The position numbers and the translations under genes were made by a program. From NCBI GenBank assembly GCA_002427745.1, contig DIYF01000061.1, positions 106,388-170,387 of the forward strand: a stretch of DNA of 64,000 bases, read 5' to 3'. Positions 8,240 through 16,657 of the stretch are shown here, in pieces (within the stretch, counting starts at the first letter, position 1; each line of letters opens with the position of its first letter). Origin of the DNA: Roseivirga sp. UBA6061. Lineage in GTDB: Bacteria > Bacteroidota > Bacteroidia > Cytophagales > Cyclobacteriaceae. The notes beneath the pieces are model-generated. The model was given only the letters and a program-made list of their open reading frames with translations. It was not told the DNA's origin and made no database searches.

Positions 8240-11200
8240 ATGAAATCAGATTTACTTAAACTATTGATGTTCGCATCTAAAACCACATGCTATTTTTTTC
8301 TGGTGCAGATATTGGCCCTGCAGTTTCTGATAGCAAAGCCAACCAGCGGACAAGCCCTCAAGGACGTTAACCTGTCTATCAATCTTAAAAAAGCCAGACT
8401 CGAACAAATCTTTGAAACGATTGAGTCTAAAACTGAATTTAATTTTACCTACGGAAATACGGTTATGCTTGACAAGAGTGAGATCAGTCTCAGAATGTCA
8501 AGAACTACCTTACGCGAAGTACTTGAGGAGATCGCGCAGAAATCTCCTTACAATTTCAAGCGGGTCGATCGTACGATCTATGTACTGCCGAGAAAAAAGG
8601 CTGAAAAAGCCAATGTATCTGAGCAGATTCGGGAAAAAACCATTAAGGGTAAAGTCTCAGATGAGAACGGAGAACCATTGGCTGGAGCTTCTGTGCGCGT
8701 CAAAGACTTTGTCAATGTGGGAGCCATTACTGATGTAAACGGAGAGTTCTCTTTCTCCTCACCGGATGATGCACAAACACTCGTCATCACCTTTGTCGGG
8801 TATGAAACGGTAGAGATGGCCATTGGTAACCTGACCATGATTGAAGTGTCTATGACTCCTGATGTGTCAGCACTCTCAGAGGTAGTGGTTTTTGGCTATG
8901 GCACCAGAACCCGCGAGAAGTTTAACGGAGCCGTGTCCAAAGTAGATAATGAGCGTCTGAACAATTACTCTTCCACCAACTTTGAGCAGGCCCTGGCGGG
9001 TACCCTGGCAGGTGTACAAATTGTGGGTAATAACAAGAACCCGGGTGAAAACTCTGTCATTCAGATCAGGGGTATCAGCACGCTGACAGCCGGAACCAAT
9101 CCACTCATTGTGGTAGATGGTAACCCGCTGACCGAAGGATCATCTCTTGGCTCCATCAATACCCAGGACATCGCTACCATTGACATACTCAAAGATGCGG
9201 CTTCAGCTGCCATCTATGGTTCCAGGGCTTCCAATGGAGTGATCCTGATTACCACCAAGAAGGGAGAAGCCGGTGGTCTGAAAGTGACCTATGACGGATA
9301 CCTGGGTGTGCAGCAGCGCATCGATAAGTTTGAGCTGACTAATGCTTACAATACGGCTCTTTTTGACTTTGATGCCCGGAACTACGGATACATCTCAGGA
9401 GGTACCGGAAGAAGTATTAACGATGACAATGCTACCCGCGATGCGAATGGAGGGGGCAAACGAAGCAGAATACCCGACTATCTCCAGGCCTATGTAGATG
9501 GCGTACCCGGTCTTACCAATACCGACTGGGCCAATGCCGTCTTCAGAGATGCCATTCAGCAAAGTCATTACCTGAACCTGAGCGGAGGTAATGGCAGTAC
9601 GGATTACTCGATCTCCTTTGGCTATATCAATCAGGAGAATATCATTGTGGAGTCGGACTATGAGCGATATACTAACAATATCCGATTCAATTCTCAGCTG
9701 AGTGATCGCATCCGCTTTGGTATCAATACCAATATCTCTCTGGCCAATACCAATCCCACAGGTACTACAGGCTGGTCGAGAAGTGAGGAAGGACGTGGCC
9801 GACAGGCTGACCCTGCTTTTACCATCGTACTGATGCAGCCTTACTATCCGATTTATAACTCAGATGGTTCGTCTTTTGCCATTGCGCACCAGATAGATGA
9901 TAATAACCAGAACTGGGATGGTCCTATTTCTGAAAATACCATTGCACAGGCGGCCCTTTCAGATTTTACCAGAAGAAACTTCAGGGCTTTTGGAAATACC
10001 TTTGTAGAGGTAAAACCTGCGGAGGGACTGACACTCAAGAGTTCTATTGGTGGTGATTATACTACCGGTACGGAAGAGTACTTCGGTCCCAGCACTTTTG
10101 GTAACTACAGAACCCCTGTGGCCAGTAATCCGGCACGGGCCGCCAGAAGAGAGAATACCCGCGAAAACTTCATCAATGAAAACCTGCTGACCTATAAAAA
10201 ATCAATTGGCAGACACGATTTTGATGTGCTCCTGGGGTATAGCTATCAGCAGGAGACCAGAGATGGTCTGAACCTGGAAAGCCGCGACTTTGCCGATGAC
10301 AACCTGAGAAACATCGGAGGAGCGACTACCATCGCATCAACGGCCAGCGAAAGTAAATGGGTGCTGGAGTCTTATTTCTCTCGTTTGCAGTATGATTTTG
10401 AGGGCAAATACTCATTGTCAGCTTCTTTAAGAAGAGATGGCTCTTCCCGTTTCGGAGCCAATACCAAATACGGTAACTTTGCTTCTGTGTCTGCCGGCTG
10501 GACCCTCAGCAGCGAACCCTTTTTCCCAAAGACAGAAACTGTGAGTTTTGCCAAGCTGCGCGCGAGCTGGGGACAAACCGGCAATAATCAGATAGGTGAT
10601 TTTGCGTCAATAGCCCTGGTTTCTACTGATAACTATGTAGACAATGGTACCCTCACTCCGGGTGTTTACACGCGCACCTCGCCCAATGCAGACCTTTCCT
10701 GGGAAACCAATACGGCCCTGAATTTTGGTCTGGACCTCGGTTTTTTGGAAAACAAAATCTTACTCACTGCTGAGTACTATACTTCCAAAACCAAAGACCT
10801 GCTGCTGGACGTGCCGGTACCACAACAGTCAGGGTTCTCAGAGTCTCTCCAGAACATTGGCGAGCTGAAGAATACGGGGATTGAGATAGAGGTAAGCGGG
10901 CGCGACTTTAAGCTGGGAGAAGTGAGCTTTGGGTTTAATACCAACTTTTCTACCAACAATAATGAGGTACTTGCTTTGGGCGCAGGGCAGAGCCAGATCA
11001 TCTCCAGCAATGGGGTTGACTTTATTACGCGTATAGGAGAGCCCATCGCTCAGTTTTACAACTACCAGGTTATTGGTGTATACCGCTCTCAGGCAGAAAT
11101 TGATAACGATAATGTGACACCGCTGGCCGGTACTGAACCAGGTGATTACATCGTCCTGGATGCCAATGGCGATGGGGTGATTACTCCTGATGATCGGGTA

Positions 11201-11740
11201 ATGCAAGGTGATTACAATCCAGAGTTTACCTACGGCATCGGACTGTCTGCTCAGTATAAAGGCTTTGATCTGGCACTTCAGTTCAATGGTATAGAGGGGA
11301 GAAAGGTGTCAGACAATATGGTTAACCGTTCGGAAAGTGGCGAAGGTTTCTTCGTGCCGACTCAGCATTATTTCGATAATTATTTCAATGATCGGAATCC
11401 AAACGGATTTTTCAGAAGACCCGATTTCTCAAGCTTCTCCTCTGCAGGAAGGCTGACCAGAAAATCGAATCTGTCAGTACTTGACGGAGATTACTTCAGA
11501 CTCAGAAGTCTGCAGCTGGGCTACACGCTCCCCGCTTCAGTTACTGAGTATTTCGGCATCGAAGGAGCTCGCGTGTACATCAAGGGTAACAACCTCTTCA
11601 ACATTACAAAGTACAGAGGCTTCAACTCAGACGGACTGGATACAAGGTCTAATGAGAGACAGACTCTGACACGTGGGTACATTTACTCCACCAGTCCCTT
11701 GACCAGGTTTGTGGCGATAGGCCTGAATATTAAGTTTTAA
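8240..11740 (+). CDS. SusC-like TonB-dependent receptor with STN signalling domain (PUL 2)
   Basis: The 1166-aa protein starts at ATG 8240 (MKSDLLKLLMFASKTTCYFF), a signal sequence almost the same as that of the receptor at 25158; an upstream TTG at 8162 would sit inside the leader hairpins. Order: STN/secretin domain about 40-120, carboxypeptidase-regulatory-like domain about 138-222, TonB box and plug from about 235 (LSEVVVFGYG, IQIRGISTL, DILKDAASAAIYGSRASNG), then the barrel to a terminal F. The STN domain should contact the FecR protein, so this receptor both imports and senses its ligand. An EF-hand-like DANGDGVITPDD loop near the C-terminus is typical of SusC. Confidence 0.95.
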   Translation: MKSDLLKLLMFASKTTCYFFLVQILALQFLIAKPTSGQALKDVNLSINLKKARLEQIFETIESKTEFNFTYGNTVMLDKSEISLRMSRTTLREVLEEIAQKSPYNFKRVDRTIYVLPRKKAEKANVSEQIREKTIKGKVSDENGEPLAGASVRVKDFVNVGAITDVNGEFSFSSPDDAQTLVITFVGYETVEMAIGNLTMIEVSMTPDVSALSEVVVFGYGTRTREKFNGAVSKVDNERLNNYSSTNFEQALAGTLAGVQIVGNNKNPGENSVIQIRGISTLTAGTNPLIVVDGNPLTEGSSLGSINTQDIATIDILKDAASAAIYGSRASNGVILITTKKGEAGGLKVTYDGYLGVQQRIDKFELTNAYNTALFDFDARNYGYISGGTGRSINDDNATRDANGGGKRSRIPDYLQAYVDGVPGLTNTDWANAVFRDAIQQSHYLNLSGGNGSTDYSISFGYINQENIIVESDYERYTNNIRFNSQLSDRIRFGINTNISLANTNPTGTTGWSRSEEGRGRQADPAFTIVLMQPYYPIYNSDGSSFAIAHQIDDNNQNWDGPISENTIAQAALSDFTRRNFRAFGNTFVEVKPAEGLTLKSSIGGDYTTGTEEYFGPSTFGNYRTPVASNPARAARRENTRENFINENLLTYKKSIGRHDFDVLLGYSYQQETRDGLNLESRDFADDNLRNIGGATTIASTASESKWVLESYFSRLQYDFEGKYSLSASLRRDGSSRFGANTKYGNFASVSAGWTLSSEPFFPKTETVSFAKLRASWGQTGNNQIGDFASIALVSTDNYVDNGTLTPGVYTRTSPNADLSWETNTALNFGLDLGFLENKILLTAEYYTSKTKDLLLDVPVPQQSGFSESLQNIGELKNTGIEIEVSGRDFKLGEVSFGFNTNFSTNNNEVLALGAGQSQIISSNGVDFITRIGEPIAQFYNYQVIGVYRSQAEIDNDNVTPLAGTEPGDYIVLDANGDGVITPDDRVMQGDYNPEFTYGIGLSAQYKGFDLALQFNGIEGRKVSDNMVNRSESGEGFFVPTQHYFDNYFNDRNPNGFFRRPDFSSFSSAGRLTRKSNLSVLDGDYFRLRSLQLGYTLPASVTEYFGIEGARVYIKGNNLFNITKYRGFNSDGLDTRSNERQTLTRGYIYSTSPLTRFVAIGLNIKF

Positions 11741-11760
11741 CCAACCCAAAAGACGAAGAA

Positions 11761-13167
11761 ATGCGAATTAAAAACAGAATATATCTGATGGCCATCGTCT
11801 TGGTGGCTCTGGTTTCATGTTCCGATGAGCTGGACATTGTGCCTACCACACAGCGGGCGGCAGCTAATTTTTATTCCAGTGAAGAGGAAATTGAAAGTGC
11901 TGTGAATGGTGTTTATGCCCAGCTGCAACAAAACGGACTGTACGGTCTGGACCTTATCGGGGTAGGGGAGATATCAGGAGAAGATACCTTCGAGGAAATC
12001 GCTGCCAATGATGGTGGTCGTTTCGGTCAGCTCGATGATTTTTCAACCAATGCCGGAAATGACCTGGTAGGGGATATCTGGAGAGAATCTTATGAAGGTA
12101 TCCAGAGAGTGAATGTGATCCTGAATCGCATCGATGATATTCAGTTTGAAGATGCGAATCTTAAAACTGCCAGGATCGGAGAAATGAAGTTTGTACGCGG
12201 TCTGTTGTATTTCAACCTGGTAAGGCTGTATGGAGACGTGCCTCTGGTCACTGAGGAAACCACCAATCCATCAGACTTCTTTGGTCAGGGTCGCACGGCA
12301 ATGGCTGCAGTTTATGCACAAATCGAAACAGACCTGACTGATGCAGTGCTGAATCTGCCATTGACAAAGGCTTCCGGCAGACCGGCCAAGGGGGCCGCCC
12401 AGGCTGTACTGGGAGATGTGCAAATGACCCAGGGCAAGTATAGCGAGGCAGCGGTAAACCTGGGGGCAGTAGTCAACTCAGGCGTTTATAGCCTGATGCC
12501 TTCTACCTCGCAGATTTTTGGTACAGCCAATGAAGGTAATGCTGAGGTTCTATTTGAAGTGCAGTTTGCCAGTGGTGTTAATGGAAACAGTGAAGGGGAG
12601 CCGGCTGCTTCTCAATTCAGACCCTCAGGTACCACAGCCAATGCCAAAGGGCATAACCTGCCTTCTGTTGAATTTGTCAGTCTCTATGAGGCAGGCGATA
12701 CTAGGCAAACTGATTATGTAGGCATCGATGCTGCAGCCAACCCTTTCTATTTCTCTCTGAAGTACGAGGTATCATCCACCGGACCTAATGACGGAGGAGG
12801 TGACCATGTAATTGTGCGATATGCTGATGTGTTGCTCAAGTATGCAGAAGCATTGAACGAATCTGGCGGAGCAGGCGCAGCGCAATTTCTGAATATGGTA
12901 AGAAACAGAGCCGGACTGACAAACACCACAGCTTCATCTCAAAGCGATTTGAGAACAGCCATCGAAATGGAACGAAGGCTGGAGATGATAGGCGAAGGTC
13001 ACCGTTGGTTTGACTTGAAGAGAACGGGCAAAGCCATTGAGACCATGAATGCCTGGTTTACTGCGAATAGTATTAACGTTAGCATCGGGGCCAATAACCT
13101 CATTCTGCCTATTCCACAAAGTCAGTTGGATACTGACCCTGCAATCACCCAAAATCCGGGTTATTAG
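11761..13167 (+). CDS. SusD/RagB-family lipoprotein (PUL 2)
   Basis: The 468-aa protein has signal MRIKNRIYLMAIVLVALVSC with lipobox LVSC, followed by the Asp/Glu-rich start typical of surface-exported lipoproteins. SusD marks: TQRAAANFYSSEEEIESAVN, FVRGLLYFNLVRLYGDVPLV, VIVRYADVLLKYAEALNESG, MERRLEMIGEGHRWFDLKRT and LPIPQSQLDTDP...NPGY. It follows SusC by 20 nt and forms its binding lid. The short C-terminal half compared with the 580-aa SusD of PUL 1 suggests a smaller ligand, which is inference. Confidence 0.95.
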   Translation: MRIKNRIYLMAIVLVALVSCSDELDIVPTTQRAAANFYSSEEEIESAVNGVYAQLQQNGLYGLDLIGVGEISGEDTFEEIAANDGGRFGQLDDFSTNAGNDLVGDIWRESYEGIQRVNVILNRIDDIQFEDANLKTARIGEMKFVRGLLYFNLVRLYGDVPLVTEETTNPSDFFGQGRTAMAAVYAQIETDLTDAVLNLPLTKASGRPAKGAAQAVLGDVQMTQGKYSEAAVNLGAVVNSGVYSLMPSTSQIFGTANEGNAEVLFEVQFASGVNGNSEGEPAASQFRPSGTTANAKGHNLPSVEFVSLYEAGDTRQTDYVGIDAAANPFYFSLKYEVSSTGPNDGGGDHVIVRYADVLLKYAEALNESGGAGAAQFLNMVRNRAGLTNTTASSQSDLRTAIEMERRLEMIGEGHRWFDLKRTGKAIETMNAWFTANSINVSIGANNLILPIPQSQLDTDPAITQNPGY

Positions 13168-13177
13168 TGTTTAATCG

Positions 13178-13210
13178 AAGAGGAGGCTGTGTTTTCGGCC
13201 TCCTCTTTTT
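13178..13210 (+). terminator. Intrinsic terminator between susD and GDPD gene (PUL 2)
   Basis: AAGAGGAGGC and GCCTCCTCTT form a perfect 10-bp stem with a 10-nt loop, ending in TTTTT just 12 nt before the GDPD start codon. The placement implies partial termination, or occlusion of the GDPD ribosome-binding region, rather than a full operon end. Confidence 0.8.
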
Positions 13211-13221
13211 CTGATACCACG

Positions 13222-14148
13222 ATGTTTAGAAAAATACAATTATTGACAGTCGCAGCACTGTGGCTTGCTGCCTGTAGTAATGAACCTGCCCTTGAACAAA
13301 AAGAAAGCGGCCGGCCCGATATTCAAAAGCTGATAGCGCAGCTTGAAGATCCTGACAGTGATCAGGTACTGGTAATTGCGCATAGGGGAGACTGGCGCAA
13401 TGCTCCTGAAAACTCCCTGCAGGCCATAGAGTATGCCATTGAAATGGGAGTGGATATGGTGGAGATAGATGTGCGTATGACCCGGGATTCTGTGCTGGTA
13501 CTGATGCATGATGCTACGCTTGATCGTACTACCAATGGCTCGGGATATGTGAAGGACATTACCTATGATTCACTTCAGAAGCTTTCCTTACTGAACGGGC
13601 TGCTTCAGACCACTCCTCATAAAGTGCCTACGCTGGAAGAGGCCCTGCTGGCGAGTAAAGATAAGATTCTGATCAACCTCGATACCAAGGATTACGCAAA
13701 CCTGGGCAAATATTATGCGCTGCTGAAAAAGACCGGAACGCTCAGGCAGGTGCTGATCAAGGCCCCCATGCGCAAGGGTGAGGTGAAGGACGTACTGGGA
13801 GAATACCTGGATGAACTCTATTTTATGCCCCTGGTGCGTACGGCCAAACCAGGAGCTGTGTCCATGGTCGATGAATATCAGCAGGTGGATGCTCCGGTGG
13901 CTTTCGAATTTACGATTCCCAGCGATACCACTTCGCTGATTGCACAGTTTGACCAGATCAGAAAGAAAGGTTCCCGGGTATGGGTTAATTCACTCAGACC
14001 TCAGCATTGTATTGGTCACGATGACGAGCAGGCGGCCATTGACCTGAGCACCTACGACTGGTTTATTAAAAACCATGTCAATATGATTCAGACCGATCGC
14101 CCCGGCTTGCTGCTGTCCTACTTAAGAGAAAGAGATCTGCATGACTAG
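13222..14148 (+). CDS. Glycerophosphodiester phosphodiesterase lipoprotein (PUL 2)
   Basis: The 308-aa protein begins at ATG 13222 (MFRKIQLLTVAALWLAACS), a lipoprotein signal with lipobox LAAC; the upstream in-frame GTG lies in the terminator. The GDPD TIM-barrel carries the catalytic pattern HRGDWRNAPENS (about residues 54-65), EIDVRMT and LMHDATLDRTT. It hydrolyses glycerophosphodiesters to sn-glycerol 3-phosphate plus alcohol, and here should act in the periplasm or at the surface. Its stop overlaps the next start by 8 bp, so translation of the two is coupled. It resembles the GDPD at 33183. Confidence 0.93.
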   Translation: MFRKIQLLTVAALWLAACSNEPALEQKESGRPDIQKLIAQLEDPDSDQVLVIAHRGDWRNAPENSLQAIEYAIEMGVDMVEIDVRMTRDSVLVLMHDATLDRTTNGSGYVKDITYDSLQKLSLLNGLLQTTPHKVPTLEEALLASKDKILINLDTKDYANLGKYYALLKKTGTLRQVLIKAPMRKGEVKDVLGEYLDELYFMPLVRTAKPGAVSMVDEYQQVDAPVAFEFTIPSDTTSLIAQFDQIRKKGSRVWVNSLRPQHCIGHDDEQAAIDLSTYDWFIKNHVNMIQTDRPGLLLSYLRERDLHD

Positions 14149-15421
14149 GTTTGCTCAATTTCGTACAAGGCTTTTTTGCTGGCTGTGGGTTCTGTGGCCC
14201 TTTCTGGCAGTAGCTCAGGATAAAAGCAAAGAGCTGGTTCCATGGTCTCCTGGTTATCTGGATATACATCATATCAACACGGGACATGGGGATGCTGCTT
14301 TCATGATCCTGCCAGATGGCACTACTATGCTCTTTGATGCCGGAGATATGGATGATCGTGGTTTTAACCGAAGACTGGCACCCTTAAAAGCCACTCCCCT
14401 GAAACCCAACGACTCAAAAGATGCAGCAGGCTGGATTGCCCATTATATCAGGCAGGTAAATCCGCAGAAAGGAGAGACTGGTATCGATTATGGTTTGATT
14501 TCCCATTACCATGGAGATCACTACGGTAACATCACGCCTAAGTCTCCCTGGTCTGAAAAAGGTAAGTACAGACTATCTGGTATTACCGGGGTACATGAAG
14601 AAATTCCCATAGCTCACATCATTGACAGGGCTTCTTCAGACCTGAACTATCCGGTAGATTTAAGACAATACTACGCGGATAACCACACCTTTAAAAACTA
14701 CCTGGATTTTATAGAAGATCAGCAGTCAAAAGGACGGCTTGAGGCAAGTTCGCTTGAGGTAGGAAGCAGAGCTCAGGTCGTATTGAAAAAGTCACCCCGG
14801 CAATACCCTGATTTCTATGTAACCGGCATCAAATCCAATGGCACTATCTGGACTGGAACCGGGACAGAAACACGGGTTCTCTTTTCAAAAGACTCGGTTC
14901 TCAACAGCAAAGGTCGGTTCAATGAAAATCCTCTGAGCCTGGGTATTAAAATTACTTATGGAGACTTTGAGTACTTTACCGGAGGTGATATGACAGGGCT
15001 CCAGGGCTATGGTTTGCCTCAATGGTTCAATGTAGAAAGCGCAGTGGCCGGGGTGATTGGAGAAACAGATGTAACCACCATGAACCATCATGGTAACCGT
15101 GATGCCATGAACCAGGATTTTATCGAAGCTTTGTCTCCTCGTGTAGTGGTACAACAGTCCTGGTGCTCTGACCACCCGGGACAGGAAGTACTGCACCGGC
15201 TTAATTACTACGCACAACCCACAGACGTTTTTGCCACCAATATGCATGCAGAAACACAAACCACACTTGGCTTCTGGCTTAAAGAAAACTATCGCTCCTA
15301 TGCCGGTCATATTCTGGTACGGGTAAAACCCAGGGGTGGCACCTATGAGGTCATCATCCTGGATGACACCAGGACCGAACTGGAAGTGGTCAATCGTTAC
15401 GGCCCTTATGAATCCAACTAA
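14141..15421 (+). CDS. Secreted metallo-beta-lactamase-fold hydrolase (ComEC/Rec2-domain-like)
   Basis: The 426-aa protein has a signal peptide (LFCWLWVLWPFLAVAQ). The metal site is visible: TMLFDAGDMDD, SHYHGDHYGN (HxHxDH, about residues 120-126), YFTGGDMTG and MNHHGNRDAMN. The closest known architecture is the metallo-beta-lactamase part of ComEC-type proteins, though no membrane channel is present. The fold includes phosphodiesterases and phosphorylcholine esterases, and its translational coupling to a GDPD favours a phosphoester substrate; this is inference. It is the last gene of PUL 2. Confidence 0.85.
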   Translation: MTRFAQFRTRLFCWLWVLWPFLAVAQDKSKELVPWSPGYLDIHHINTGHGDAAFMILPDGTTMLFDAGDMDDRGFNRRLAPLKATPLKPNDSKDAAGWIAHYIRQVNPQKGETGIDYGLISHYHGDHYGNITPKSPWSEKGKYRLSGITGVHEEIPIAHIIDRASSDLNYPVDLRQYYADNHTFKNYLDFIEDQQSKGRLEASSLEVGSRAQVVLKKSPRQYPDFYVTGIKSNGTIWTGTGTETRVLFSKDSVLNSKGRFNENPLSLGIKITYGDFEYFTGGDMTGLQGYGLPQWFNVESAVAGVIGETDVTTMNHHGNRDAMNQDFIEALSPRVVVQQSWCSDHPGQEVLHRLNYYAQPTDVFATNMHAETQTTLGFWLKENYRSYAGHILVRVKPRGGTYEVIILDDTRTELEVVNRYGPYESN

Positions 15422-15475
15422 AAGGCTCACTTTGAAAGATATGAAAGTAAAGCCCTGACACAATCAGAGCACCAG

Positions 15476-15507
15476 TAGATTAGGTTAGTTTGGAAGCCAT
15501 CCGGATT
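15476..15507 (+). repeat. PUL 3'-end motif, copy 2 (32 bp identical to copy 3)
   Basis: These 32 bases, starting TAGATTAGGTTAGTTTGG, recur without a mismatch at 34974-35005. The right end forms the 5' arm of the terminator that follows. The copy lies 55 nt after the stop of the last PUL 2 gene. Confidence 0.85.
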
Positions 15508-15538
15508 TGCAATAGTTAATGCAGACCGGGTGGTTTTT
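15497..15538 (+). terminator. Intrinsic terminator ending PUL 2
   Basis: CCATCCGG pairs with CCGGGTGG (8 bp, one G-T) and is followed by TTTTTCTTT. The 5' arm lies within the repeated motif; the loop differs from that of the sister terminator at 34995-35036 while the 3' arm is kept. Confidence 0.85.
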
Positions 15539-15579
15539 CTTTCTGCCGCATAGCTTAAAAAAGAAACTCCTGCTTTTGT

Positions 15580-15614
15580 AAAAAGAAAGCCGGGGATAAA
15601 CCGACTTTCTTTTT
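15580..15614 (-). terminator. Terminator of the minus-strand cassette B, possibly bidirectional
   Basis: AAAAAGAAAG-C-CGG pairs with CCG-A-CTTTCTTTTT around a 7-nt loop (13 bp with one mismatch). A-run on one side and T-run on the other let it work on both strands. It starts 9 nt past the stop of the minus-strand gene at 15623. Confidence 0.75.
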
Positions 15615-15622
15615 CTGTAAGG

Positions 15623-16657
15623 TTATTTAACAATGAGTTTTTTCTGGTATACTTTACCATCGACCACTACCCTTACCAGGTAAAAGCCTCTGCTGTAGGT
15701 GGCTGTGGAAATGGTAGCTTCTCTAAGAGAAATATCATCTACTTCATAGTAGCCTGCCACCCTACCGTTTTCTCTGTAAAAATAGATGCCCATTTCACTC
15801 TTTCTCTCTGGAAGGGTCAGGGTTACCTGATCCTGTGCCGGATTCGGATGTATTTTGAACATAGCATTCGTGCTTATTGGTTTTTCAAATTCAGCGAGAG
15901 TGTTAGGGTTTGAGGCAGAGCCACCACTGGCAGGGAAATTCGTTTCGGGGCTTTTCGAGCCATTGTCTATCAATATGGCCGCAACAGGCGTAAAATGGCC
16001 AGCATTGAACGAAATGTTTGTGAGCGTTACATTGGATGAGGAACTATCATATATGTAGATGCCTGCACTACTGGACCCAGTATCTGCCAGTTCCTGATCC
16101 ACTCCTGAAAGGTGAAGCCCTTCGTAGTTAAATTCGGTTTTATAGGGACCGTTTTCACTATTGCTTACCTTAATTTCCATGCCATTATCCACCAGCTTCA
16201 CATATATCCAGCCTGTATTCGACTCAACAAAATCGTCATCCCAAGAGCTGAATGTCATGTTGCCTTTTACAGTACTGCCAAAGGTTTGGCAGGTGCCGTT
16301 GCTCCAGGAAGTGCAAGGCCGATACAAGACATCCCTTTGTACTTCCACCTTTTTTTCATTAAATCGGAAAACCATTATTGTATTGGTGGTTCCTACCCTG
16401 ACGCTGAAAATGTTTTTAATGCCTGTTCTGTTGGGAACTGAAAATTGAGCTTTGAAGGTAAAACCGTTGTAGGCATTGTTATCCACATCGTCACAGGCTA
16501 GGTATCTCTTGTCAAAGTAATAAGTCATATCTGAATTGTTATTCGCCTGAGATGTACTTACGCCTGAGGCGATTGAACTACATCCGGTCGGATCAAACTG
16601 TGCCAATGCACCAAATGCGGTGACGCACATTAAAATCAATATAAAGTAAGCTTTCAT
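15623..16657 (-). CDS. Secreted beta-rich protein with type IX secretion C-terminal sorting domain (cassette B)
   Basis: The 344-aa protein has a signal peptide (MKAYFILILMCVTAFGALAQ), a middle domain of no named family with paired cysteines (CTSWSNGTCQTFGSTVKGN, SSWDDDF) and a C-terminal type A sorting domain (FKIHPNPAQDQVTLTLP ... FYLVRVVVDGKVYQKKLIVK). The sorting domain marks export by the type IX system and surface attachment or release. Its start shares one base with the GDPD stop (TAATG). The protein at 19440 is its paralogue, alike throughout and nearly the same over the last 75 residues. The beta domain may bind a carbohydrate or lipid surface; this is inference. Confidence 0.85.
   Translation of the reverse strand: MKAYFILILMCVTAFGALAQFDPTGCSSIASGVSTSQANNNSDMTYYFDKRYLACDDVDNNAYNGFTFKAQFSVPNRTGIKNIFSVRVGTTNTIMVFRFNEKKVEVQRDVLYRPCTSWSNGTCQTFGSTVKGNMTFSSWDDDFVESNTGWIYVKLVDNGMEIKVSNSENGPYKTEFNYEGLHLSGVDQELADTGSSSAGIYIYDSSSSNVTLTNISFNAGHFTPVAAILIDNGSKSPETNFPASGGSASNPNTLAEFEKPISTNAMFKIHPNPAQDQVTLTLPERKSEMGIYFYRENGRVAGYYEVDDISLREATISTATYSRGFYLVRVVVDGKVYQKKLIVK

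Noticed and set aside
14885..15463. 192-codon minus-strand frame over the MBL hydrolase gene
   Set aside because: Antisense to a well-supported gene, no domain, no start context.
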